DNA of 64,000 bases from Mycobacterium europaeum (GTDB taxonomy: Bacteria > Actinomycetota > Actinomycetes > Mycobacteriales > Mycobacteriaceae), in contig NZ_LQOU01000016.1 of NCBI RefSeq assembly GCF_002102155.1, positions 62,001-126,000 on the forward strand, read 5' to 3'. The number at the start of each line of letters is the position of its first letter. Within the stretch, counting starts at the first letter, position 1. A program made the translations under genes and the position numbers. The notes under the pieces are model-generated. The model searched no databases. It was not told the origin of the DNA and worked only from the letters and a program-made list of their open reading frames with translations. Of the stretch, positions 34,201 through 40,682 are shown piece by piece.

Positions 34201-36044
34201 TGCGGGCTCGTGATGAGTTGGCGGATGCGCAGCGGCAGCTGACGGCGGCCGAGGGTGAACGTGCTGAGGCGATGCGGGGCACGTTCCACCACGGGCGCGG
34301 CGGTGGGAACCCGTTTTTGCCGGTGCCGTTGGGAAGCAACTTTGGGCTCGGTAAGGGACTGCCGGGGTTAGCGGAATGGGCTGTCGGGTTCCTTGAGGAT
34401 TTGGTGTTGGGTCCGTTGGAGACGGCGGCGTGGTCCGCAATCGGCGGCGCACCCGACGCCGGCGCGGGCGCGGGAGGGCCAGGTGCCGGCGGTTTCGGCG
34501 CGGACCGGTTCGGTTATCCGAACGTGCCGCCAGGGACTTTCGGCCCCGGCGGGGATGTGGGCGCCCCCGACCTGGGGGGACCGTCCCGCGACAACACCGC
34601 CAGCGCGGCCGGTGGTGGATCTAGTGCTGGTGCAGGCGGATCCGGCGGCAGTGACCAGTCCGCGCCGGTTGACCTGAGCGGGCCGCTGACCGCTGATCAG
34701 ATCGCGCAGCTCTCCCCCCATCAGCAACGACAGCTGATGCGCGGCGCATTCGCGCATCCCGCACCGGCAGCCACACCGCCGCCCGCTCCTGCGCCGCGTT
34801 TCGACAGCCCAAGCCCGTTCGACTTGCTGCTCGCCGGCCCGACTCAAGGGCGCAGTCCAGGTTTCCAGCCGGGCGCCGGTCTAGGACCAGACGACAGCAA
34901 CATCCCGGGGCTGACTCCGTGGGGTCTGGCTGGCCGCGGCGCCCAGGTGACCAACGACTGGTTGCGCGGCAACCCGTTCGGAATGTCCGGCATCGGCGGT
35001 GCGCGGCCCGGCTTCCACCAGATGCAGGTGCCGCCCTATACGCCACCGCCCGCGCCGCCTCCGCCTCCGCAGCCCGGGTTGCCTCCCGAAACCGCGAATT
35101 TCTTCGTACCCGGCTCACATTTCGCGACCGGGGGCCCGTCGGGTACGGACACGATCCCGGCGTGGCTGTCGCCTGATGAGTATGTCGAGCCGAAGTCGGC
35201 GGTCGACCGCTACGGCACCGGGTTCATGAACGAACTGCGTCAGGGGCGGATCGATCCCTCATCGGTGCGCTATTACGCGCCTGGGGGGTCGACGAACGAA
35301 CCGTCGGACCAGCAGGCGCCGCCGCAGCCGCAGAACATGGTGAAGGCTCCGGGCGCTCCGGGTGGTCCGCAGATCGAGAAGCCCACTGGTGCGCCGAAAC
35401 CTGGTCAGCCGGCCGGGCCCAAGCCCTCCGGTGGTGGGGCGACCTCGATCAACGACAAAGGGGTTTCGGCGTTGACGACGCCGGGCGCTGATGCCCAGCA
35501 ACCCGGCACCGGCCAACCCTCACAGCCGGGGATCGGCTTCTCAGGCGGCCTGATCGGCGGCCTTGAGGGCGCGGCGACGTCCGCCGCGGCGATGGGCGCA
35601 GATATGGGTTCATTCGGCGCGGCCGGCGGCGCGGTGTCCTCGGTGATGAACGTCGGGTTCCAAGAGCTGAACCGGGCCGCGGCCGCCGGAGCGCAGGACG
35701 CCGGTATCGGTGTCGAGGCGCTCCTGGAGGCGTTGATCCCCGACGCTGGCGGCAGCAGCTCGGACTGGTCGAAAACCATCCCCGGACGGCTGCTGATGGG
35801 CATCACCGGTGTGCGGCCCGCAGCGTCGCAGAACACCGCCGGCCAAACCCAGCAGCCGTTCGCGTCCAACGCATCGGACGACAAGTACGCCAACGGCGGC
35901 GGGGGCGGTAACACGCAGGCCGGATCCCCGATTCAGATCCTCGGTCCGGTGCATGTGCACGCCGACAACACCAGCCAGCTGCACTCGGAGCTGAATCAGC
36001 AGACGTCGATGGCGACCCGCACGGTGGGGGCCAGTCGGTCGTGA
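31248..36044 (+). CDS. Phage tail tape-measure protein with NlpC/P60-type domain
   Basis: 1598 aa, the largest gene in the window. Residues ~1-140 are coiled coil; ~150-470 match the TP901-type tape-measure core (FQQQMIRLQASAGELPQN, MYTVEKAGYRGADGLKVL). Hydrophobic stretches ~600-690 follow. Residues ~775-900 hold a papain-fold hydrolase: YVWGTTDCSGAVSLLVDA (Cys) and GGHMAATLPDGTHFESGG (His), typical of a peptidoglycan-cutting module. The rest is Gly/Pro-rich. GTG start 31248. Tape measures set tail length (about 0.15 nm per residue), giving roughly 240 nm if fully used. No tail-tube gene is seen upstream. Confidence 0.88.
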   Translation: MVGIPVYLDVVSRLDERAMVAASRRLIDEFAHAGNQISRGLGSSLANALGAVDGSAARREFLMLEQAARRAADVQEDAARREVRALGQVQFAQARLNEVTAKYGADSSKALAANVGLADANARAARAQRDHAEAVAAGAAAHSQFTKAAGGSADSLNTLQKIGANPVFNAVGIGSVAAMGVGLVDFGRKAGDFQQQMIRLQASAGELPQNMKTVSDGILKMAGAVGYSTSDLANGMYTVEKAGYRGADGLKVLKSAAQLAKAENADLGEVLNGLTTSMNDYNIPVEQAAVQASKLNVAVSLAKTNLQEFSGALHSVEPVAMTAHVGIDQVYGSLARLTQSGMSPDQASQNLAQTIRNFMGPNQQMRDALGKLGLSAHQLQTELGDPSVGLDGVLQQVADRIRQLGGPNGQVAIDAFYKNADASQALKQAYDALSPSAKATADAINAGNIDFKAIRQAKEIDPALAQWDSMRQKVEGLSSNLRKLQPDLETIQQLFKETTGGAETLNVLSQLFGTPEDAQKTTDAVKQIGAATTDAKGDVLGFGETMEGLNAKMDQAKSAFGAAESEIGATFVPVLLEVAKDAKWVGDELAKHPGIAHGVVTGLEAIGSAWLAIKAINIASTILGPITSGLGTMAAAEDGAAVSAGGLRGALAGIAGAAGPVNAAIVGAEQLRSSSEQSSNPWFHNIGYGLTHNPVSPYGLFNLATGRAAGGAVHGRGPTGVDSVPALLAPGEHVLTHHEVQAMGGHAGVYAFRRDLMNGLVLHRSGGGPGFDDGGPLGRLYQEAQALNGGRYVWGTTDCSGAVSLLVDAAVGGGGRMNTGNAAQWLTARGFQPGLGPAGSLQIGWYNGGPGGGHMAATLPDGTHFESGGQHGGIMLGGSAAGAESSEFTNHMYLPIQGLYPDGPAGGGGGGYGGPSGMGAGFGGGAGGFGGGAGGMGGGGYYSQDPAKVQAADDRYARAQERLAEAKEREAEVEKNPKAKESERMRARDELADAQRQLTAAEGERAEAMRGTFHHGRGGGNPFLPVPLGSNFGLGKGLPGLAEWAVGFLEDLVLGPLETAAWSAIGGAPDAGAGAGGPGAGGFGADRFGYPNVPPGTFGPGGDVGAPDLGGPSRDNTASAAGGGSSAGAGGSGGSDQSAPVDLSGPLTADQIAQLSPHQQRQLMRGAFAHPAPAATPPPAPAPRFDSPSPFDLLLAGPTQGRSPGFQPGAGLGPDDSNIPGLTPWGLAGRGAQVTNDWLRGNPFGMSGIGGARPGFHQMQVPPYTPPPAPPPPPQPGLPPETANFFVPGSHFATGGPSGTDTIPAWLSPDEYVEPKSAVDRYGTGFMNELRQGRIDPSSVRYYAPGGSTNEPSDQQAPPQPQNMVKAPGAPGGPQIEKPTGAPKPGQPAGPKPSGGGATSINDKGVSALTTPGADAQQPGTGQPSQPGIGFSGGLIGGLEGAATSAAAMGADMGSFGAAGGAVSSVMNVGFQELNRAAAAGAQDAGIGVEALLEALIPDAGGSSSDWSKTIPGRLLMGITGVRPAASQNTAGQTQQPFASNASDDKYANGGGGGNTQAGSPIQILGPVHVHADNTSQLHSELNQQTSMATRTVGASRS

Positions 36045-36077
36045 GTATGTGGCCGCGGATGAGGACCGGAGACAACA

Positions 36078-36730
36078 ATGTTCGCTGCTAGGAATTTCCT
36101 GTTGGCGCACCAGGCGCCCGCTGTAGCGCCGATCTTCGATGCCATAGGGGGCGGTGGGGGCGGACTGGGATCGTTCTCATTCAGCCACACCGCGGCGCTC
36201 GGCGCCGACATCTTCGTCGATGTCACCTATGACCGCGCCGGGGGATCTGTTACCGGGGTCAGTTACAACGGGCGGGCGTTGACGGCGCTGCCCGGCGCCA
36301 GTGTCGCTCACGACGGCAATGGTGGCTACGGGTACACGGTGCGTTTCCATTTGGCCGGTGCGGGAACGGGAAGCGCAGCAACGGTTGGGGTTTCCATCTC
36401 GGGTGGCGCGTGGTACATCGGTAACTCGATCTCGATCAAGGGCGTCCATTCTGTCGGGTCCGCGCTGACCGCTTACGGCGCGCCGGGCGCTATGTCGCAG
36501 ATCGTTTCAGCGTCTGCGTCGCAACTGATCCTGCAGTCATTCGGATGGGGCGCGGGCAGCTCGACCGTCTCCGCGTTGTCCGGGATGTCTGGCGGCGTGG
36601 CGCACTACAACGGCACAGACGGCGGTGCTGGGTTAGCGATCAGTACCGCAACCGGGGGGGGGGGGCAACATTCGCTGCGACAGGCGGCGCGTACGACTAC
36701 TGGGGCGGTATCGCCCACGTGCTGTCGTAA
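36078..36730 (+). pseudogene. Tail-associated protein, frameshifted at G12
   Basis: Reads to the run of 12 Gs at 36654-36665 as a beta-rich Gly/Ser protein (ARNFLLAHQAPAVAPIFDAI, ASASQLILQSFGWGAGSS). After the run, the natural ending (GGGATFAATGGAYDYWGGIA, HVLS stop at 36730) is in the -1 frame; 13 or 10 Gs would restore it. It follows the tape measure and is probably a minor tail protein. Whether the break is real, a sequencing error, or a slippage switch cannot be told from one sequence. Confidence 0.7.
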
Positions 36731-36791
36731 CCCCGCGACGGGGTGGATGTGTGCGGGCCGTCCGGGTTTCGGGGTAGGTCTGATCCACCCG

Positions 36792-36908
36792 TCACCGCGA
36801 TCGGGGTGGTCGGGCGCCGTGGCGCAATTCGATCCACACCAGGCCCACGACGCTGATCGCGGCGATCTCGCAGACCGCGGCCGCAGCCGCCATCGCAATG
36901 CGCTGCAT
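36792..36908 (-). CDS. Tiny membrane protein
   Basis: 38 aa with one helix (IAMAAAAAVCEIAAISVVGL) and a basic end. Starts 8 nt after the DUF732 membrane gene stop. Supported only by coupling and hydrophobicity. Confidence 0.45.
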   Translation of the reverse strand: MQRIAMAAAAAVCEIAAISVVGLVWIELRHGARPPRSR

Positions 36909-36915
36909 GACGGCC

Positions 36916-37638
36916 TCAGTTCCCTTCGTATTGCGGGCAGTAGGCGGCCAACGCGACGTTGACCATCCCCGATGTCTGCCACGGGGTGAAGGTGGGATCG
37001 TTGCGCTGCACCTCGTCGACGACCTGCGAGCGTGACATGCCGTGGGCGAAGCCACCGCAGATACTGCGGGCGCCCGCCTCGGCGACATCCCAGTTGATGA
37101 TCCGAATGCCGGGGATGCCCGAGACTCCCTCGCGGAAGATTTGATCGGCGTCGCGCGGTGCCGGGGCTTGCGCGGGAGCGGGAGGGGGCGGGGCCTGAAC
37201 AGTTACGGTCACGGGGGGTGCTGGCGTGACGGTCACCGTCGGGGGCGCGGCTGCGGGCGTGTCCACGACGGGAGGCGATGTCGCAATCGGTGGAAGCGCG
37301 GCTGCTGGTTTCGTCGCGACGGGCCCCAGGGTGCCACCTTGGAGTTCGGTGTCGGTCGACTCGTGCCGTGACAAGGTTGTGATGAGCGCGGCGCCTATGC
37401 CGCAAAGCACTGCGATCGCGGCAGCGGCGACCAGGGCCGCGCGCCACGACTCATGCGGCCGGACCTCCTCATCGTCGCCCGAATCGGCTAGGGACCACGC
37501 CAGCTCGGGCGCCGCTTCCGTCGCCACCGGCGGCACGATAGTGGTTTCCGCGCCGCCCGCGCCATCGTCATCCCACGCCGCGGTTTCATCGTCGCCTGGG
37601 ACTGCCGCGGCCTCATCGGACGCGGCGTTGTCGGTCAT
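36916..37638 (-). CDS. Membrane-anchored DUF732 protein
   Basis: 240 aa. Acidic cytosolic N-terminus (to ~70), one membrane helix (ALVAAAAIAVLCGIGAALIT, ~78-98), a Pro/Thr/Val-rich linker to ~165, and a C-terminal DUF732 domain (GIPGIRIINWDVAEAGARSI, with Cys pair ICGG/YCPQ). Typical mycobacterial prophage cargo: surface-exposed, tethered domain. Function unknown. Confidence 0.8.
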   Translation of the reverse strand: MTDNAASDEAAAVPGDDETAAWDDDGAGGAETTIVPPVATEAAPELAWSLADSGDDEEVRPHESWRAALVAAAAIAVLCGIGAALITTLSRHESTDTELQGGTLGPVATKPAAALPPIATSPPVVDTPAAAPPTVTVTPAPPVTVTVQAPPPPAPAQAPAPRDADQIFREGVSGIPGIRIINWDVAEAGARSICGGFAHGMSRSQVVDEVQRNDPTFTPWQTSGMVNVALAAYCPQYEGN

Positions 37639-37648
37639 GGACGCTGTC

Positions 37649-37942
37649 CTAGCAGCCCAGCATCACAGTCGCGGCGCTGTAAACGGATATCGCGGCGCCT
37701 GACGACACCGACAGATCCTGCTCGACCATGCGAATCGCATCTTGGTCTGTCGCACCTTGCGAAACTGCGCTGCAGACCTTGTACCCCTCGTCGAGTAGCT
37801 GTTGGCTGCTGTGGGTGCTGACCAGATAGCTTTCGTTCTGCAGGTAGTTGAGGTACTCGTCGTTGTCGGCGCGGGCGCACGGCGCTCCCGCCAACGCGAT
37901 TACGGCGACTGCGGCGGCCAGAGTGATTGCGTGGCGTGTCAC
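37649..37942 (-). CDS. Secreted DUF732-like protein
   Basis: 97 aa. Signal peptide (RHAITLAAAVAVIALAGAPCARA), then NDEYLNYLQNESYLVSTHSS and a Cys pair (KVCSAVS, VMLGC end). Sits upstream of the membrane-anchored DUF732 gene with a 10-bp gap, so likely an operon. Unknown function. Confidence 0.8.
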   Translation of the reverse strand: MTRHAITLAAAVAVIALAGAPCARADNDEYLNYLQNESYLVSTHSSQQLLDEGYKVCSAVSQGATDQDAIRMVEQDLSVSSGAAISVYSAATVMLGC

Positions 37943-38077
37943 GAATCGGCATCCTATGACCTCCTTGTTGTACGCGTGAGCAGTTTCGAGGCGCTGCTGC
38001 CTGCGTCACACTCACGGAAGCCCGGCGCGTCATCACGCGCTGGCCGCGGCTGCGGATCTCGTCATCATCGACGGCGG
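37943..38077. other. Intergenic, nothing recognised
   Basis: 135 bp between the DUF732 unit and the second recombinase, both on the minus strand. No terminator or repeat was identified. Confidence 0.3.
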
Positions 38078-39139
38078 TCACGATGCGCTGCCCGCGATGA
38101 CGCCGGCACCGATGTGAGTGGCCGCGGCGGCCCGCCGCATCGCATCGTCGGTGATCTTGGTGTAGATCGCGGTGGTCGTCGGCGATGCATGACCGAGCAG
38201 TTCCTGCACGGCCCGGATGTCGCCCGTGGCTTGATAGGCGACGGTTCCGAACCGGTGCCGCAACGTGTGAGCTGTCCAGTCTCCGGGCAGCGCCTGGTCG
38301 ATCAGCTTTCCGAGCCGCCCGGGCGAGATCGGTTCGTCTGCCGATTTCCACCCGGCGCGCACCCGCGTCGGAAAGATGTACTCGGTTCGAATGGCGAGCA
38401 GCTGACCGGCGAGCTCATCGGAGATCGGCACTATCCGCTCGTGGCCGCCCTTGCCGACGACGTGGATGCGGTAGTCCCCTCGGCTGCCCTCGACGTCGAT
38501 GGGTTTGGCGCGGGCGAGTTCGACGCGCCGCATCCCCGTCTCAGCGGCCAGCCGTATAGCAAGGCGCACCTTGGTGTCCGTGATCGATTCGAGGGCTTTG
38601 GTCAGTACCTCGTCGGGGCACGGCCGGGGTAGCGATCGCGGGATTCGGACCGTGGGCAAGCTGCGCGCGGGGTCGTCGCGGCGGTGTCCTTCTTGCGCCA
38701 GTAGCCGGAAGAACAACCGGAACGTCGATTGCACCGCGTGGAAGGTGCGTGGCTGCCAATCCTCGTTACCGCTGAAGTAATAAATCAGATCGGTACGCGT
38801 GACCTCGAGCGGGCTTAGGTCTGGGTGGCGACGCGCGAACGTGGCCAGGTGCGCGCAACGTGTCTGGATGGTCCGCGGGGTTCGCTTAGCGGCCTTCTGC
38901 TCGGCCACGAACAGGCTGATCCACGGCTCCCACAACACCGGAACCGGATCCGGCGACGGCCCAGGCGCCCGCAGCGGCGTCCGCGCCGCAAGCCACGCCT
39001 CGACTTCCTCAAGGGTGCCAGCCAACACGATTTTACCTGCAGGGTCGAGAAGGTAATACTCCGTGTTCCGTTGGCTGAGAACGAGGTTGAGTTGCTTTGC
39101 GCGGTACCGATCGCGGCGCACCCGATTGGTGCTACTCAT
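38078..39139 (-). CDS. Second tyrosine recombinase (XerC-like), right
   Basis: 353 aa. N-terminal SAM-like domain (~70-160), catalytic region with Arg in ETGMRRVELAR, His-x-x-Arg in HTLRHRFGTV, His in LGHASPTTTA and Tyr in IYTKIT. No close similarity to the left integrase apart from the catalytic boxes. Its start overlaps the stop of the preceding small gene. Role may be in resolution, a second integration system, or excision; it is oriented away from attR. Confidence 0.9.
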   Translation of the reverse strand: MSSTNRVRRDRYRAKQLNLVLSQRNTEYYLLDPAGKIVLAGTLEEVEAWLAARTPLRAPGPSPDPVPVLWEPWISLFVAEQKAAKRTPRTIQTRCAHLATFARRHPDLSPLEVTRTDLIYYFSGNEDWQPRTFHAVQSTFRLFFRLLAQEGHRRDDPARSLPTVRIPRSLPRPCPDEVLTKALESITDTKVRLAIRLAAETGMRRVELARAKPIDVEGSRGDYRIHVVGKGGHERIVPISDELAGQLLAIRTEYIFPTRVRAGWKSADEPISPGRLGKLIDQALPGDWTAHTLRHRFGTVAYQATGDIRAVQELLGHASPTTTAIYTKITDDAMRRAAAATHIGAGVIAGSAS

Positions 39140-39612
39140 CGCGCACCGCCTGCCGATAGCGAGTCCAGCTCGTCGGCGGCATCGACTAGCAGCGCGGCAA
39201 ATTCGCGGGCATTGGCCGCTGTCATGCTCCCGTCGCGGGCGGTGTCCTGGGCGAGAATGAACCGCTCGACACGACCGTCATCGTCGTGCTGAATACCGAC
39301 GATCTCGACCGAGAACGTCCCGGCGGTTCGGACGGAGCACGTGTACATGCGGGCATGACCGCCGCCTTGCCATTCCTCCCACTCGGCGACATCACCCGCA
39401 GCGTCCGAGGGCAGCGGGACATCGGCGCAGAGCGCCTGAGTGATGTTGTGCCGGGCCATTGCCCGCGCGCAATTCAACTGGCTCTGAGGCGAATACACCC
39501 CTGGGGGAATCTGCTCGCGCTCGCAGTATTCAAGCTCGGCGATCTGCTTGGGTGTCAGCTGGTCGGCCAACTCCCGCCAGGAGACCGCGTTGTCGTCATG
39601 CGCGGTGCTCAT
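39136..39612 (-). CDS. Hypothetical protein, paralogue of next gene
   Basis: 158 aa. SWRELADQLTPKQIAELEYC at the start suggests a short DNA- or protein-interaction helix; the C-terminal half (YTCSVRTAGTFSVEIVGIQ ... AREFAALLVDAADELDSL) matches the shape of the 103-aa protein upstream (VDTRP ... AVRQLAAALVAAADEIE). Overlaps neighbours by 4 bp. Function unknown. Confidence 0.65.
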   Translation of the reverse strand: MSTAHDDNAVSWRELADQLTPKQIAELEYCEREQIPPGVYSPQSQLNCARAMARHNITQALCADVPLPSDAAGDVAEWEEWQGGGHARMYTCSVRTAGTFSVEIVGIQHDDDGRVERFILAQDTARDGSMTAANAREFAALLVDAADELDSLSAGGAR

Positions 39613-39920
39613 CGCCGGGCCTCGATCTCATCCGCGGCAGCCACCAACGCTGCGGCCAGCTGCCGCACTGCCTCGGGCTCCAACATCTCCTCGTCGGCCC
39701 CGGGTCGCGTGTCGACGGTCACCCACCGGCGGCAAGTGCTGTTGGAGCGCTGCTGACCGTGCACCCGGATCGCGAAGCCGGCGCACTCACGCACCGTCGC
39801 ATCGAATACCCGGGCAGCGAGGCCGTCTCGGTGCGCGGCCCAGCCATAAACCTCGGTGGCATCCGGCGGCGCGGTGACGTTCTGGGTGGTGTCGACAGAT
39901 AGAGAGGAAGAAGTGTTCAT
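39609..39920 (-). CDS. Hypothetical protein
   Basis: 103 aa, first gene of the three-gene minus-strand unit ending in the recombinase. Has a Cys pair (RECAGFAI, NSTCRRWV) and a C-terminal helix (QLAAALVAAADEIEARR). Shine-Dalgarno GAGGAG precedes the ATG. Unknown function. Confidence 0.6.
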   Translation of the reverse strand: MNTSSSLSVDTTQNVTAPPDATEVYGWAAHRDGLAARVFDATVRECAGFAIRVHGQQRSNSTCRRWVTVDTRPGADEEMLEPEAVRQLAAALVAAADEIEARR

Positions 39921-40028
39921 GCCTTGACGCTCCTCAGGTTGTCCCGAGGGCGCCTACATGATCTGGCATGTATCTGGCACGCAGGCGGATCTGAGCTTCA
40001 AAAATATGATCTGAACTGCAAAAACGCT

Positions 40029-40051
40029 GGTGCGCGATACTGGGATTGAAC
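40029..40051. repeat. attR core (23 bp)
   Basis: Identical to attL core 20991-21013. It forms the 3' end of the intact tRNA-Val. Confidence 0.88.
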
Positions 40052-40103
40052 CAGTGACCTCTTCCGTGTCAGGGAAGCGCTCTCCCGCTGAGCTAATCGC
40101 GCC
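40029..40103 (-). tRNA. tRNA-Val(GAC)
   Basis: 75 nt including encoded CCA. Acceptor GGCGCGA pairs with TCGCGC, anticodon loop CTGACAC gives GAC, T-loop TTCAATC is normal. The integration site of the element. Confidence 0.95.
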
Positions 40104-40116
40104 GGGGTCAAAAAGC

Positions 40117-40190
40117 TGGAGGTGGAGACGGGAATCGAACCCGTGTGCACGGCTTTGCAGGCCGTTGCCTCACCACTCGGCCACTCCACC
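40117..40190 (-). tRNA. tRNA-Cys(GCA)
   Basis: 74 nt with encoded CCA; acceptor GGTGGAG/CTCCACC, anticodon loop CTGCAAA. Confidence 0.95.
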
Positions 40191-40219
40191 GCTGGGATTG
40201 ATGCCACTTGCACCTTCGA

Positions 40220-40291
40220 GCGGATGACGGGATTCGAACCCGCGACCCTCACCTTGGCAAGGTGATGCGCTACCAACTGCGCTACATCCGC
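40220..40291 (-). tRNA. tRNA-Gly(GCC)
   Basis: 72 nt without encoded CCA; acceptor GCGGATG/CATCCGC, anticodon loop TTGCCAA. Confidence 0.95.
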
Positions 40292-40473
40292 GCGCCTCGG
40301 ACGAGATCGTCGCCCGGTGCGAAGCACGACGATAGTCCACGTGAGCGGGCACATACAAATTTCTTGGTACGAGCCGTGTCCAGGCTAGCGCGGCGTATCG
40401 GCGACCCGCAGGCGGCCGGTACTGTCGAGGCGAGGCTCGTGCTAGTCTTCGACGTCGTTCGCCTCTCGGCGCC

Positions 40474-40548
40474 GGTCCCGTGGCTCAGTGGGAGAGCGTC
40501 CGCTTCACACGCGGAAGGTCGCTGGTTCGATCCCAGCCGGGACCACCA
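40474..40548 (+). tRNA. tRNA-Val(CAC)
   Basis: 75 nt with CCA; acceptor GGTCCCG/CGGGACC, anticodon loop TTCACAC. Plus strand, divergent from the three other tRNAs. Confidence 0.95.
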
Positions 40549-40682
40549 CATCGTGGCAGCCAAGCATCCGTCGACTAGCCCGGATGCAAGAAAATACCGC
40601 CATCGGCCCAGGTCATTCCGCGCTATGGTGACACGACCGGTGGGTTGGCCACCCTCTTTACGCGCGAGGACAGTGACCGTCG

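Larger units (their letters stand above)
20991..40051. mobile_element. Integrated ~19-kb phage-like element in tRNA-Val(GAC)
   Basis: Bounded by identical 23-bp repeats (20991-21013 and 40029-40051) equal to the T-arm to CCA end of the tRNA-Val gene; the intact tRNA is at the right end. Contents: integrase, HTH excisionase-like, RepA-like ATPase with palindrome array, WhiB, small overlapping genes, a few structural-looking genes, TA pair, tape measure, tail-like protein, DUF732 genes, second recombinase. No large terminase, portal or major capsid. In M. tuberculosis phiRv2 is known to sit in a tRNA-Val gene; this appears to be the corresponding locus. Confidence 0.88.
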
